A stretch of DNA of 46,317 nt from Sphingomonadales bacterium (GCA_006226685.1 SBGG01000032.1:1-46317); one strand, 5' to 3'. Shown: positions 15,324 to 24,136, counted from the stretch's first letter. A program made the numbers and translations. Notes: generated from the sequence alone by a model not told the origin.

Positions 15324-15764
15324 TCACCCCCAGCGATCGCGCGCTGCGTCATCCTCGGCGCGCGCCTGAACCCAGCGGGCTGTTCCGTCCGCAAACACTT
15401 CTTTCTTCCAGAAGGGGGCACTGGTCTTGAGCCAGTCGATCAGATAGCCGCAGGCCTCCAGCGCGGCGGCGCGATGACGTGAAGCCGTGCCGACGAAAAC
15501 GATCCGATCACCGGGCGACAATAGCCCGACACGATGGATGACGGCGACGCCCAACAAAGGCCAGCGTTCCATCGCCTTGTCGATGAGCGTCGAAATTTGT
15601 GCGCTTGTCATCGCCGGATAATGATCGAGCCGCATCGAAACAAGACCATCGTCGCCTCGCACGATGCCGGTAAAGCTTGCGACCGCACCGCCACCCAAAG
15701 CTTCGAGCCGGGCGATCAGGTCAGCCGCATCGAAATCATCCGCACCGACCCGAAATTCGATCAT
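15324..15764 (-). CDS. moaE: Molybdopterin synthase catalytic subunit MoaE
   Basis: A 146-residue large subunit of molybdopterin synthase, which uses the thiocarboxylate on MoaD to put two sulfurs into precursor Z and so make molybdopterin. Typical blocks are GAVASFTGIVRGDDG (about 25-39), LDHYPAMT, VAVIHRVGLLSPGD, and SRHRAAALEACGYLIDWLKT followed by APFWKKEVFADG, where the lysines contribute to the active site. Length is normal. Its ATG (15764) overlaps the stop of moaD by ATGA, so MoaD and MoaE are made in equal amounts. The operon is pgsA-moaD-moaE on the minus strand, ending convergently against oxyR. Confidence 0.93.
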   Translation of the reverse strand: MIEFRVGADDFDAADLIARLEALGGGAVASFTGIVRGDDGLVSMRLDHYPAMTSAQISTLIDKAMERWPLLGVAVIHRVGLLSPGDRIVFVGTASRHRAAALEACGYLIDWLKTSAPFWKKEVFADGTARWVQARAEDDAARDRWG

Positions 15765-16021
15765 CCGCCTGTTACCGGCGGGAAAAGCGCCAGTTCGCTC
15801 GCATGACCCAGCACGCAATCGAGCGGAACGAAGGCGTGGTCGATCGCCGCCCGCAGCTTTTCCGGATTGGCAAAGGCCTCCGCATAGCCTGCCCCCTTCT
15901 CCTTCAGCATCGCAATCAGGTCGATGATGCGCATCTCGGCCCCGGGATGCTCGATCTGTTCGCCATCCTTGCCGATCGCTTCCCGCACCCACGCAAAATA
16001 GAGGATGTTGAGGGTTTCCAT
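15761..16021 (-). CDS. moaD: Molybdopterin synthase sulfur carrier subunit MoaD
   Basis: An 86-residue ubiquitin-like sulfur carrier. It opens with METLNILYFAWVREAIG, the typical first strand and helix, and ends in the required Gly-Gly (PPVTGG), whose C-terminal carboxylate becomes a thiocarboxylate through MoeB. It donates sulfur to MoaE. ATG 16021 lies 5 bp downstream of the pgsA stop, and its own stop overlaps the moaE ATG. Length and terminus are exactly as expected. The other molybdopterin genes (moaA, moaC, moeA) are not in this window. Confidence 0.92.
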   Translation of the reverse strand: METLNILYFAWVREAIGKDGEQIEHPGAEMRIIDLIAMLKEKGAGYAEAFANPEKLRAAIDHAFVPLDCVLGHASELALFPPVTGG

Positions 16022-16026
16022 TGCCG

Positions 16027-16590
16027 TCAGTCCATATGGCGAATGCCGACGCGCAGATAATCCCAGCCGGTTATCAGGGTCAGTATTGCCGCTGCCCACA
16101 AAGTTAAGAGGCCGATGATATGAATGATCGGCCAATAGGGCAAGGCGCCCGCCAGGATCATCGCCCCCAGCGCGATCAGTTGAAACGTCGTCTTCCACTT
16201 GGCCAGCCGAGACACGGGCACCGACACCTGCGACCCGGCGAGAAATTCCCGCAGGCCCGATACGGCGATTTCCCGCAACAGGATGACAAGTGCGGCGATG
16301 ATATGCACACCGTTAATATCCCGCGTGGCGGTCAGCATCAGGATCACCGCCCCGACCATGATCTTGTCTGCGATCGGATCGAGGAAGATACCGAGCCGCG
16401 ATACCGTCCCCTTTGCCCGCGCCAGATAGCCGTCGAAATAATCGGTGATACCCATCAGGCAATAGAGCAGAAAAGCGAGCGCATAGCCGGTGCGCCATTC
16501 ATGCCCCTGCTCCGCGGGCCACAGCAGGGCAACCAGTATCGGCACCGCGAAAATGCGGGAAAGCGTCAATATGTTGGGCAGAGTCAACAT
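16027..16590 (-). CDS. pgsA: CDP-diacylglycerol-glycerol-3-phosphate phosphatidyltransferase PgsA
   Basis: A 187-residue inner-membrane enzyme that makes phosphatidylglycerol phosphate from CDP-diacylglycerol and glycerol-3-phosphate, the committed step to phosphatidylglycerol and cardiolipin. The CDP-alcohol phosphotransferase motif DG-x2-AR-x8-G-x3-D-x3-D is complete: D53, G54, A57, R58, G67, D71, D75. N-terminal LPNILTLSRIFAVPILVALL is the family's first membrane helix, with about six helices overall. ATG 16590 (MLTLPN) is the usual start; the frame is open 12 codons further. Association of pgsA with moaD-moaE is common in alphaproteobacteria and is an organisational rather than a functional link. 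Confidence 0.93.
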   Translation of the reverse strand: MLTLPNILTLSRIFAVPILVALLWPAEQGHEWRTGYALAFLLYCLMGITDYFDGYLARAKGTVSRLGIFLDPIADKIMVGAVILMLTATRDINGVHIIAALVILLREIAVSGLREFLAGSQVSVPVSRLAKWKTTFQLIALGAMILAGALPYWPIIHIIGLLTLWAAAILTLITGWDYLRVGIRHMD

Positions 16591-16752
16591 CGGCAACGGC
16601 CTGCCACAGCGCCTCGCCGCTGACAAGACAGCAGTAGCAGAAGAGTGATTTTCTACCGCCGCGATGGAGGAAATTTCCCATGCCGTTGGACAGACGGGGA
16701 TGGACAGGCTAGAGGGCGTGCAGTCAAAAACGATCGGGATCTGCCGTCACCC

Positions 16753-18051
16753 ATGAAGGCCTCGCTGCGGTTGCTGACGAAGCGTCGTTTCGCACCCTTG
16801 TTCGCCACCCAGTTGCTCGGTGCGTTCAACGATAATCTGTTCAAGAATGCGATGGTGCTGTTTGTCGTGTACAGCATCTATAGCGATCCGCGCGCCGAAA
16901 CCTGGTTCAGCGCGATCGCGACCGGTGTGTTCATCCTGCCCTTTTTCCTGCTGTCGGCCTTATCAGGTCAGCTCGCGGACCAGCGCGACAAGGCCATGAT
17001 CATCCGATGGGTGAAGTTCGCGGAAATCCTCATCATGACCATCGGCGCGGCCGGGCTGATACTGGCCTGGGCCAACCATGCAGTGCACCTGCTGGCGATT
17101 CCGCTGATGCTGCTCGCCCTGTTCGCCATGGGCATCCATTCGACATTCTTCGGGCCGATCAAATATGCGATCCTGCCCCAGCATCTGAAAAAGGATGAGG
17201 TGTTGGGCGGCACCGGCCTGGTCGAGGCGGGCACCTATATCGCCATTCTCGCGGGCACGATATTGGCCGGCCTGATCCCGGTGGAAGCCTCCGCCGTTGC
17301 GGTGGTCCTCATTGCGATCGTCGGCTTCGCCAGCGGCCGCCAGGTTCCCCCTGCCCCGCCAATGGGCGAATGCGGAAAGCTCGATTTCCATATCATCCGG
17401 TCTTCCGTAGCACTGGTGAACGGAACCATGCATATTCCCCGGCTGTTCCTCGCGATCATCTCGATCAGCTTTTTCTGGACGATCGGGACGGTGCTGTTCA
17501 TCCAGTTCCCACCACTGGTGAAGAATGTGCTGGCTGCCGACAAAGCGGTCGCCAGCCTGTTCCTCGCGGTATTTTCGGTCGGCGTGGCCATTGGTTCGGT
17601 TGCGATCAATCGCCTGCTTCAAGGGCAGGTGTCGGCACGGTTCGCCCCTGTATCCGTGCTCGCCATGGGCGCATTTGTCGTGGCCTTCCACCTGGTCTGC
17701 CGGGTCTGGGACAGCGGCCTCCCGCCGGAAGAATTGATGTCGTTGCACGATTTCGTCGGGCATAGCCATGCCGGCTGGCTGCTCGCCACCTTGCTCGGCA
17801 TCGCGATCGCGGGCGGGATGTTCGTTGTGCCCCTTTATGCGTTTTTGACGACCACGGTCGATGCCTCACAGGCCGCCCGCACAGTGGCGGCGAACAACAT
17901 CGTCAATTCCGGCGCAATGGTGGTGGGTGCGGTGATTACTCTGGGCATGAGCGCGGCCGGGATCGACGTGATCCATCAATTGCTGTTCGCGGCGGCCATG
18001 TCGATCATCTCGGCCTGGCTGGCCCAGAGGCTTCACCTCGCCTGCGATTGA
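16753..18051 (+). CDS. LplT-like MFS lysophospholipid transporter
   Basis: A 432-residue major facilitator protein with about 12 hydrophobic segments. The N-terminus (RFAPLFATQLLGAFNDNLFK) and the motif GIHSTFFGPIKYAILPQHLK (about 118-137) are typical of the lysophospholipid transporter LplT and of the N-terminal domain of LplT-acyltransferase-ligase fusions; this protein has only the transporter domain. LplT flips lysophosphatidylethanolamine inwards for re-acylation. The neighbouring pgsA (divergent) and the downstream methyltransferase resembling phospholipid N-methylases also concern phospholipids, which agrees with the call. ATG 16753 gives MKASLRLLTKRRF. The acyltransferase/ligase partner is not in view. 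Function is inferred from family motifs. Confidence 0.85.
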   Translation: MKASLRLLTKRRFAPLFATQLLGAFNDNLFKNAMVLFVVYSIYSDPRAETWFSAIATGVFILPFFLLSALSGQLADQRDKAMIIRWVKFAEILIMTIGAAGLILAWANHAVHLLAIPLMLLALFAMGIHSTFFGPIKYAILPQHLKKDEVLGGTGLVEAGTYIAILAGTILAGLIPVEASAVAVVLIAIVGFASGRQVPPAPPMGECGKLDFHIIRSSVALVNGTMHIPRLFLAIISISFFWTIGTVLFIQFPPLVKNVLAADKAVASLFLAVFSVGVAIGSVAINRLLQGQVSARFAPVSVLAMGAFVVAFHLVCRVWDSGLPPEELMSLHDFVGHSHAGWLLATLLGIAIAGGMFVVPLYAFLTTTVDASQAARTVAANNIVNSGAMVVGAVITLGMSAAGIDVIHQLLFAAAMSIISAWLAQRLHLACD

Positions 18052-18100
18052 ACCGCCTATTTCTTCTGCCCCCCAATGAAGGGACCGGAAAACCCGTCAT

Positions 18101-18283
18101 TCAGAAAATGAAGCTGTAGGTCGCGATAAAGAAAGCGGCAAAGCTCATCAGGAATAATTTGACATCCCGTTCATCACGCTTGCGTGGATCATCGGGGAGC
18201 GGGACGAGCACATGCTGGGGAAGCATCCTGCGAAACGGATGCCGCGCCGATTCCGTCGTAAGAACAAGGGCCCTTCTCTTCAT
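18101..18283 (-). CDS. Small single-pass membrane protein, tentative
   Basis: A 60-residue open frame with a basic N-terminus (MKRRALVL), a charged middle (DDPRKRDERDVK) and one hydrophobic segment at the very C-terminus (LFLMSFAAFFIATYSFIF). The composition is sensible for a tail-anchored small membrane protein, and codon use resembles the neighbours. The ribosome site is weak (AAGGGC directly before ATG). It lies between convergent and co-directional genes without overlap. No function can be suggested, and it could be non-coding. Confidence 0.45.
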   Translation of the reverse strand: MKRRALVLTTESARHPFRRMLPQHVLVPLPDDPRKRDERDVKLFLMSFAAFFIATYSFIF

Positions 18284-18302
18284 GCCCTTGGGTTAACGCT
18301 TT

Positions 18303-18325
18303 ATTTACCATCAGGTAAGGTAAAT
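18303..18325. repeat. Nested inverted repeat
   Basis: ATTTACC (18303-18309) pairs with GGTAAAT (18319-18325), and inside it TTACC-ATCA-GGTAA forms a shorter dyad. It lies between the small membrane protein start and the methyltransferase stop (both minus strand). It could be an operator, or a weak terminator of the methyltransferase message. Confidence 0.4.
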
Positions 18326-18357
18326 AGATGGTTAAGAAAAACCTGTCCCTTTCTGGG

Positions 18358-19026
18358 TCAGGCCTGCGCCTTCACTATCTCCCTCTCCGGGGCTTCGATC
18401 CGTTCGACATGGCGAAAATGGAAGATGGTGGCTGGTGGAAAATTGCGAACGGTCTGGCCGACACGGATTGCAACCAACCCCATATCGTCGAGCAAGGCCC
18501 GGTTGACCGGCGAACGCACGGAATAGGTGAACTGGACAAAGGCTCCTCCGGGCGCGAGCAGCCGGAACGCTTCTTCCAATATCGCGCGCTGACTGGCCTG
18601 GTTCATCGCCAGCAGCGGCAATCCACTGATTATCTGCTGATAACTGCCGGGCGCACCCGCCACATGAGCACTGATCGACTCCGCACGGTGGCGGATGATA
18701 TCGACCCCGGGAAAGCGATATTCCAGCCTGCGCGCGAAATCGGGGTTAATCTCTACCACTTCGAGCTTTTCCGGCGGCAATCCGGTCGCCAGTATCTCTC
18801 GTGTGAAAACGCCGGTGCCCCCGCCCAGCTCGATCACTCTCCCGCCATCGGGATCTATATCGCGGACCATGAGGCGCGCGAGAAAACGGCTGGACGGCAC
18901 CACGGAGGCGGTCTGACGCGGCTTGCGGACCCAAGCCGCGAGAAAATCAAGATATTCCGCCACTCGAACCTTTGCGTTGTCACCCGACGACAAGGCAACG
19001 GCACGCGGCTTATTCTTGAAATTCAT
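18358..19026 (-). CDS. SAM-dependent methyltransferase, phospholipid N-methyltransferase-like
   Basis: A 222-residue class I methyltransferase. The SAM-binding motif I is VIELGGGTGVFTREIL (about 64-79), followed by the acidic end of strand 2 in VVEINPDF. The segment FLAAWVRKPRQTASVVPSSR (about 28-47) is typical of alphaproteobacterial PmtA-like phosphatidylethanolamine or ornithine-lipid N-methyltransferases, and the post-motif QQIISGLPLLAMN fits as well. It may add methyl groups to an aminolipid headgroup at the membrane face. A closely related ribosomal RNA methylase (KsgA-like) is less likely, as the length and N-terminal signature differ. ATG 19026. The LysR gene upstream on the same strand is 57 bp away. 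Confidence 0.75.
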   Translation of the reverse strand: MNFKNKPRAVALSSGDNAKVRVAEYLDFLAAWVRKPRQTASVVPSSRFLARLMVRDIDPDGGRVIELGGGTGVFTREILATGLPPEKLEVVEINPDFARRLEYRFPGVDIIRHRAESISAHVAGAPGSYQQIISGLPLLAMNQASQRAILEEAFRLLAPGGAFVQFTYSVRSPVNRALLDDMGLVAIRVGQTVRNFPPATIFHFRHVERIEAPEREIVKAQA

Positions 19027-19083
19027 TGAGGGAATATCCCCTGTGGTTCCGGTTACTCCGGTCGATGGCCGGCCGCTCGTGAG

Positions 19084-20016
19084 TTACGGCAAGATGAGGC
19101 CCGGTTCAATCCCGTTATCGTTCTTTTGCTCCTCATGCTCGCCGATCCGAGCAACACATTCACCCAGCCACCGGGCAACGGCATCGATCCGCGCCAGACG
19201 CCGCATGTCCGCATGGACCACCAACCAGAAACTACGCATGATCCGCAGACTATCGGCAAACAGGGGCATCATCCGTTTGTCCTGCGCCGCCATGAAGTCC
19301 GGCAATATGCCGATCCCGGCGCCATGAGCGACCATATTATACTGAACATTGATGCTGGTCGACCGGAGTTGCGCCTCGAGCCCCGACTCCACCTCATCCA
19401 GATATTCAAGCTCCGGCGCGAAGACGAACTCGGGCACATAGCCGACAAGCCTGTGCCCGGCGAGAGCAGCACGTTCAGCCGGTGTTTCATACCGCTCCAG
19501 ATAGTCATGCGACGCATAGAGACGCAGGGAATAATCGCACAGTTTTCGCACCATCAGTCGCCCCCGCTGGGGCCGCGCGAGCATCACCGCCATGTCGGCC
19601 TCTCGCTTCGACGGGTTGAGGAAACCCGACGCGGTAATGATATCGAGCCCGATGTGCGGATGACGCTGGCTGAACTCCGCGACCCGTGGCGCGAGCACTC
19701 TGGCGCCAAACCCTTCCGCGACCGAGAGCCGCACCTGCCCCGCCAGCGAATGGCGTTCCCCGGTCACATCCTCGACCGCCGCCAGCGTGGCGCTCTCCAC
19801 GCTTTCAGCATGACGCATCAGCGCCTGCCCATGGGCCGTCAGCTTTCTATCACCGCCGCTCCCTTCGAACAGATCGACCTCCAGCGCCGCCGCGAGGCGC
19901 GCCAGACGCCGGGAAATAGTCGTTCCATCAACGCCCAGCGCACGGGCGGCCGGGGCAATCTTGCGAGACCGCGCAACCGCAAGAAAAATACGCAAATCGT
20001 CCCAATCAAGTTGCAC
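19084..20016 (-). CDS. LysR-family transcriptional regulator
   Basis: A 310-residue LysR-type regulator. The HTH is WDDLRIFLAVARSRKIAPAA followed by GVDGTTISRRLARLAAALEV (about 4-45); the TTISRRL recognition helix is common in the sphingomonad subgroup. The C-terminal effector domain has the usual two-lobed pattern but gives no ligand clue; TSINVQYNMVAHGAGIGILP is the typical conserved stretch. GTG 20016 is chosen because AGGAGG lies four bases upstream. A TTG at 20032-20034 is also open. The divergent neighbour is a lipoprotein gene about 210 bp away, a possible target. Confidence 0.85.
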   Translation of the reverse strand: MQLDWDDLRIFLAVARSRKIAPAARALGVDGTTISRRLARLAAALEVDLFEGSGGDRKLTAHGQALMRHAESVESATLAAVEDVTGERHSLAGQVRLSVAEGFGARVLAPRVAEFSQRHPHIGLDIITASGFLNPSKREADMAVMLARPQRGRLMVRKLCDYSLRLYASHDYLERYETPAERAALAGHRLVGYVPEFVFAPELEYLDEVESGLEAQLRSTSINVQYNMVAHGAGIGILPDFMAAQDKRMMPLFADSLRIMRSFWLVVHADMRRLARIDAVARWLGECVARIGEHEEQKNDNGIEPGLILP

Positions 20017-20226
20017 ACGGCCTCCTGAAAACAAGCATTATTGCAGCTCCACCCCCCGTTTTTACCCGGTTACCAGCAAATGTGCAAAGAGGCATGGAGC
20101 CATCATAGTTCAGACAATGGAGAGGACGCCTGAGCAAGGGACGGGATGAAATCCGTCATCCGGTGCTGGTCCGATCACCACGGCGATGGTAGCAATGCGT
20201 CCGTCATTCCAATGATGGTGTATCGC

Positions 20227-20778
20227 ATGAACCCGCGCCTGCTCGTTCCCGTCCTTCTCTCTTCGCTGATTATCGGCTGCTCACCGCAGAGCGATAAATC
20301 AGGCAATACCGATTCCGACCTGTCGGTATCCATCATTTCCAACGATCAGATCCCCGCCGATGAAACGGGTAGTGATGAAGTGGACGATAGCGTGCCGGTC
20401 GATGAGGGAAGCATGGCGGGCGCCTCCGGCGCCAGCACCGGCAGCATAGCGAAAAACAGCCGCAGGATACCCGGGGCGATGCGCGGACGCTGGGGACTGG
20501 TTGCCGCCGACTGCACCAGCCGACATGGCGATGCCAAGGGGCTACTCGAAATTTCAGGCACCACCCTCACCTTCTACGAATCGCGCGGCACGTTGAGGGG
20601 GGTCACGCAATGGGCAGCCGATCATGTCCGCGCCAATTTCGATTTCACCGGCGAAGGGATGAACTGGCGGCAGGACATGTCGCTAACCCTGAAGGACGGC
20701 GGCAAGACCCTGATCCGCAAGGACCATGGAAAGGATTCGATACCCGGCGCCTTGCGCTATCGCCGCTGCCCCGCATGA
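20227..20778 (+). CDS. Small lipoprotein of unknown function
   Basis: A 183-residue lipoprotein. The signal MNPRLLVPVLLSSLIIGC has its lipobox cysteine at C18. Residues 19-75 are acidic and serine-rich, probably disordered (SDLSVSIISNDQIPADETGS). The C-terminal 100 residues look folded: MRGRWGLVAADCTSRHGDAK, then LLEISGTTLTFYESRGTLRG and FTGEGMNWRQDMSLTLKDGG, ending in ALRYRRCPA. The RGRWGLVAADC...LEISGTTLTFYES pattern is seen in small sphingomonad exported proteins of unknown role. Start ATG 20227; two earlier ATGs at 20212/20215 are possible. It directly precedes the pseudogene remnant. Confidence 0.7.
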   Translation: MNPRLLVPVLLSSLIIGCSPQSDKSGNTDSDLSVSIISNDQIPADETGSDEVDDSVPVDEGSMAGASGASTGSIAKNSRRIPGAMRGRWGLVAADCTSRHGDAKGLLEISGTTLTFYESRGTLRGVTQWAADHVRANFDFTGEGMNWRQDMSLTLKDGGKTLIRKDHGKDSIPGALRYRRCPA

Positions 20779-20811
20779 AGACAGGAAGGGCTTGAGGACG
20801 GGAACGGAATG

Positions 20812-21238
20812 ACCGGCCAGTTCGATCTTATCGACGGCCAATAGCCGTTTCAGGAGATGCCCCGACTGTTCGCTTCTCACCGCCAGGAGAGCATTTTCGT
20901 CGCCCTGTCCGCCGACGGGTCGAACCGGGGGAAGAAGCAGCTTTCCATACTTGCTATCAGATCGCCGCAGACGATCAGGCTCTCGCCGCCGCCGATCGCC
21001 ATGGGCTTCCCCTTCGCCGCCTTCGTGGAAACAGGCCCGACGGCTATTGCATCGCCCGCCATGTCATCCGCCGCCCGATTTCATCAAAGACATGCGTGCG
21101 GTGATTTTCGACAAGGGCAATAGCCTGAAATGGAAGCCTTCCCGCCCGGAAGATGATACCGAGGCATTTGTCGATTCCCTGCTCGCGGCTCTGCCGCCAA
21201 AAAGAGAACCGGCACCCCTGCCCGAATGTGCCGCCTGA
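20812..21238 (+). pseudogene. Remnant of 3-hydroxyisobutyryl-CoA hydrolase
   Basis: Fragments of a C-terminal 3-hydroxyisobutyryl-CoA hydrolase (valine breakdown, enoyl-CoA hydratase superfamily) are spread over three reading frames. In the frame of 20857 one reads ESIFVALSADGS with KKQLSILAIRSPQT, matching the family's SVEAI-ALEADGS...KQL..L..KSPQT block. Near 21040 another frame gives GYCIARHVIRRP (compare YRIASRV). From 21079 a third frame gives DFIKDMRAVIFDKGNSLKW and then [20 protein letters not shown], the conserved DFxEGVRAxxIDKDxxPxW tail. A TAG interrupts the first frame at about 20854. With two or more frameshifts and no N-terminal half, this is a decayed gene. The intact enoyl-CoA hydratase directly downstream would be its natural operon partner. 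Confidence 0.75.
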
Positions 21239-21252
21239 AAGGAGCTACCTCC

Positions 21253-22029
21253 ATGTCCTATGAAACCGTCCTCGTCGCACAGCATGATGCGGTCACGCTG
21301 GTGACGCTGAACCGGCCCCATGCGCTCAATGCGCTCAACAGTCAGGTGCTGGACGATCTGATCGACGTGTTCGCCAACTATGATGCGGACCCGACACAGC
21401 ATTGCCTTGTGCTGACGGGAAGCGAAAAGGCGTTCGCCGCCGGGGCGGACATCAAGGAAATGTCCGAAAAGCCCGCCGCCGATTTCTTCCTGCAGGATTT
21501 CTTTTCCAAATGGACCAGCCGCGTCTTCGCGACCCGCAAACCGTGGGTCGCCGCGGTTGCCGGTTTCGCGCTGGGCGGCGGGTGCGAATTGTCGATGATG
21601 GCGGATTTCATCATCGCCGCCGACACCGCGAAATTCGGCCAGCCAGAGATCAAGCTCGGCGTCGGCCCCGGCATGGGCGGATCGCAACGACTGACCCGCG
21701 CCATCGGCAAGGCAAAAGCAATGGAAATGTGCCTGACCGGACGGATGATGGGCGCCGAAGAGGCCGAAAAAGCGGGTCTCGTCGCCCGGGTTGTACCCGC
21801 TGCGGACCTTCTCGAAGAGGCGCTCAAAACCGCCGCCGCCATCGCCTCCATGCCGCCCATGGGCGCGATGGTGGTCAAGGAAATGGTGAACAGCGCGTTC
21901 GAAACCACGCTTACCCAGGGTTTGCTCCATGAACGCCGGCTGTTTCAGATCCTGACCGCGACCGAGGACAAGAGGGAGGGCATGGAAGCCTTCATCGAAA
22001 AACACCCCGGTGTGTGGAAGGGGTGCTGA
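21253..22029 (+). CDS. Enoyl-CoA hydratase
   Basis: A 258-residue crotonase-fold enzyme that adds water to trans-2-enoyl-CoA in beta-oxidation or branched-chain amino acid breakdown. The oxyanion-hole motif is [11 protein letters not shown] (about 60-70), and both catalytic glutamates are present: E112 in GGGCELSMM and E132 in [24 protein letters not shown] follows as in short-chain hydratases. ATG 21253 has AAGGAG eight bases upstream. The decayed 3-hydroxyisobutyryl-CoA hydrolase directly upstream suggests that this gene once belonged to a valine catabolic operon and has outlived it; the enzyme is probably still functional with short-chain substrates. Confidence 0.92.
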   Translation: MSYETVLVAQHDAVTLVTLNRPHALNALNSQVLDDLIDVFANYDADPTQHCLVLTGSEKAFAAGADIKEMSEKPAADFFLQDFFSKWTSRVFATRKPWVAAVAGFALGGGCELSMMADFIIAADTAKFGQPEIKLGVGPGMGGSQRLTRAIGKAKAMEMCLTGRMMGAEEAEKAGLVARVVPAADLLEEALKTAAAIASMPPMGAMVVKEMVNSAFETTLTQGLLHERRLFQILTATEDKREGMEAFIEKHPGVWKGC

Positions 22030-22103
22030 TTGCGCCTTCGTAAATAGAAGGGACGCCCATGGAAGGGGTGGATTAAGGGCACGCTTGCCGCGATAAGGGC
22101 GTG

Positions 22104-23399
22104 ATGCATGCCTCCTCCTCCCCTTCTTCCCGATCCCGCCTGCTGTCGATTTTCGGCGGGTCGGCGGGCAATCTGGTCGAATGGTATGATTGGTATGTCT
22201 ATGCCGCCTTCGCCCTCTATTTCGCCCCGGTCTTCTTTCCGAAAGAAGATGCCACCGCCCAGTTGCTGAGCGCGGGAGCGATCTTCGCGATCGGCTTTCT
22301 GATGCGCCCGGTCGGTGCCTGGGCAATGGGCGTCTATGCTGATCGCAAGGGGCGCAAGGCGGGGCTGACCGCCTCTATCCTGATGATGAGCGGTGGGTCG
22401 ATGCTGATCGCGTTCACGCCGACTTATGAAACAATCGGTGTGGGCGCCCCCATATTGCTGGTGCTGGCGCGACTGATTCAGGGGCTTTCGGTCGGCGGAG
22501 AATATGGCGCAAGCGCGACCTATCTTTCCGAAATGGCGGGCAGCGAGCGGCGTGGCTTCTGGTCGAGCTTCCAATATGTGACCCTCATCATGGGGCAATT
22601 GATCGCGCTCGCCGTCTTGCTGATCCTGCAACAGGTGATGAGCGAGGCCGCGCTGGAAAGCTGGGGCTGGCGCATTCCATTCGTGATCGGCGGCATGCTG
22701 GCGCTGATCGTGCTGGTCCTGCGCCGCCGCCTGATGGAAACGGAGAATTATACCAGGGCCGCCGCGCGTGCCGATGCACCGCAATCCGGCCTCTTCACCC
22801 TCATCCGTCAGCACCCGATGCAGGCCATATTGGTGATCGCGCTCACCGCCGGGGGCACGCTCGCTTTCTATACCTACACCACCTATATGCAGAAATATCT
22901 GGTCAATTCGGCCGGTTTTTCCCGTGTTACCGCCAGCACCATCATGGCGGGCGCGCTATTTCTGTTCATGCTGGCCCAACCCCTGTTCGGCGCGCTGTCC
23001 GACCGGATCGGGCGCCGGCCGCTGATGATCGGTTTCGGCCTTGCCGGGCTGTTCGGCACGGTGCCGCTGTTCCGCGCGCTCGAAACGACGCATGATCCGA
23101 TGACCGCCTTCATGCTGGTGATGGCCGCGCTGATCGCGGTCAGCGGCTATACCTCGATCAACGCCGTGGTGAAGGCGGAACTCTTCCCCGCCCATATCCG
23201 CGCGCTCGGCGTCGCCCTGCCCTATGCGATCGCCAATGCTTTATTTGGCGGCAGCGCCGAATATGTCGCGCTCCAGCTCAAGGACTGGGGCATTGAAAGC
23301 GCCTTTTACTGGTATGTGAGCGGCATGACCGGCCTGTCACTGATCGTCTATGTGATGATGAGCGAAACGCGCCTGACCAGCCTGATCGACCGGGATTAA
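22104..23399 (+). CDS. MHS-type metabolite:proton symporter (KgtP/ProP-like MFS)
   Basis: A 431-residue major facilitator of the metabolite:H+ symporter family, which includes alpha-ketoglutarate permease and the osmolyte carrier ProP. The N-terminal signature GGSAGNLVEWYDWYVYAAFA (about 18-37) and FFPKED lead to MRPVGAWAMGVYADRKGRKA, the loop 2-3 motif, and LIQGLSVGGEYGASATYL (helix 4-5), all diagnostic. Around 12 membrane helices. There is no C-terminal coiled coil as in ProP, so an organic acid such as 2-oxoglutarate is more likely than betaine, but this is inference. ATG 22104 (GTG 22101 also open) has AAGGGC just upstream. The stop overlaps the convergent cobB stop by 4 bp. Confidence 0.9.
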   Translation: MHASSSPSSRSRLLSIFGGSAGNLVEWYDWYVYAAFALYFAPVFFPKEDATAQLLSAGAIFAIGFLMRPVGAWAMGVYADRKGRKAGLTASILMMSGGSMLIAFTPTYETIGVGAPILLVLARLIQGLSVGGEYGASATYLSEMAGSERRGFWSSFQYVTLIMGQLIALAVLLILQQVMSEAALESWGWRIPFVIGGMLALIVLVLRRRLMETENYTRAAARADAPQSGLFTLIRQHPMQAILVIALTAGGTLAFYTYTTYMQKYLVNSAGFSRVTASTIMAGALFLFMLAQPLFGALSDRIGRRPLMIGFGLAGLFGTVPLFRALETTHDPMTAFMLVMAALIAVSGYTSINAVVKAELFPAHIRALGVALPYAIANALFGGSAEYVALQLKDWGIESAFYWYVSGMTGLSLIVYVMMSETRLTSLIDRD

Positions 23400-24097
23400 C
23401 TGCAGAGCAGTTCCTCCACCCACTCCGGCACCAGCTCGCCTGCCGGACCCATGCGGCTTTCGTGAAAATAGATGCTGCCCGCCGAAGGGTCGAGATTGAG
23501 TTCCAGCGTTTCCGCCCCGACATAGCGCGCCGTCTGCACGAAACCGGCCGCCGGATAGACGGCGCCCGACGTGCCGATCGAAACGAACAGATCGCACTTC
23601 CGCAAGGCCGCGTCGATCCGGTCCATCTGATAGGGCATCTCCCCGAAGAACACGATATCGGGCCGCAATGCCGGGGCGCCACAGACCGGGCAGAGACTGC
23701 CGGGCGGCAGGGAGCCTTGCCATGGCCGGGCCGCGCCGCAGGACGCGCATAGCGCCGAATTCAATTCCCCATGCATGTGCAGCACCTGCCCGCACCCACC
23801 CCGCTCATGCAGGTCATCCACATTCTGGGTAACGAGCAACAACTCACCCGCCCACTCCCGCTCCAGCCGTGCCAGCGCGCGATGGGCCGGATTGGGCTCC
23901 ACCTCGGCCAGTTTGGCCCGCCTTTCATCATAGAAACGATGGACCAGCGCCGGATTGCGCGCCAGCGCCTGCGGCGTGCAGACATCCTCGACCCGGTGCC
24001 CTTCCCAAAGGCCGCCCGGCCCGCGAAAAGTAGCAAGCCCGCTCTCGGCGGAAATTCCCGCGCCTGTAAGGATGACAATCGAATGATAGTCTGGCAT
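23396..24097 (-). CDS. cobB: NAD-dependent protein deacylase (sirtuin CobB)
   Basis: A 233-residue sirtuin that removes acyl groups from lysine, using NAD. NAD-binding GAGISAESG is at 12-20, TQNVD at 90-94, and the catalytic histidine H109 is in LHMHG. Four zinc cysteines appear as C117-x2-C120 and C136-x2-C139. FYDERR at 55-60 supplies Y56 and R59, the Tyr-x-x-Arg pair that in class III sirtuins (SIRT5, E. coli CobB) binds the carboxylate of succinyl- and malonyl-lysine. Desuccinylase or demalonylase activity is therefore likely besides deacetylation. ATG 24097; the gene is divergent from dapB with only 39 bp between the starts and convergent with the MFS gene. Confidence 0.93.
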   Translation of the reverse strand: MPDYHSIVILTGAGISAESGLATFRGPGGLWEGHRVEDVCTPQALARNPALVHRFYDERRAKLAEVEPNPAHRALARLEREWAGELLLVTQNVDDLHERGGCGQVLHMHGELNSALCASCGAARPWQGSLPPGSLCPVCGAPALRPDIVFFGEMPYQMDRIDAALRKCDLFVSIGTSGAVYPAAGFVQTARYVGAETLELNLDPSAGSIYFHESRMGPAGELVPEWVEELLCS

Positions 24098-24136
24098 CGC
24101 CCCCGTGATGCACAGCTACAGGGAAAGACGCAAGTC

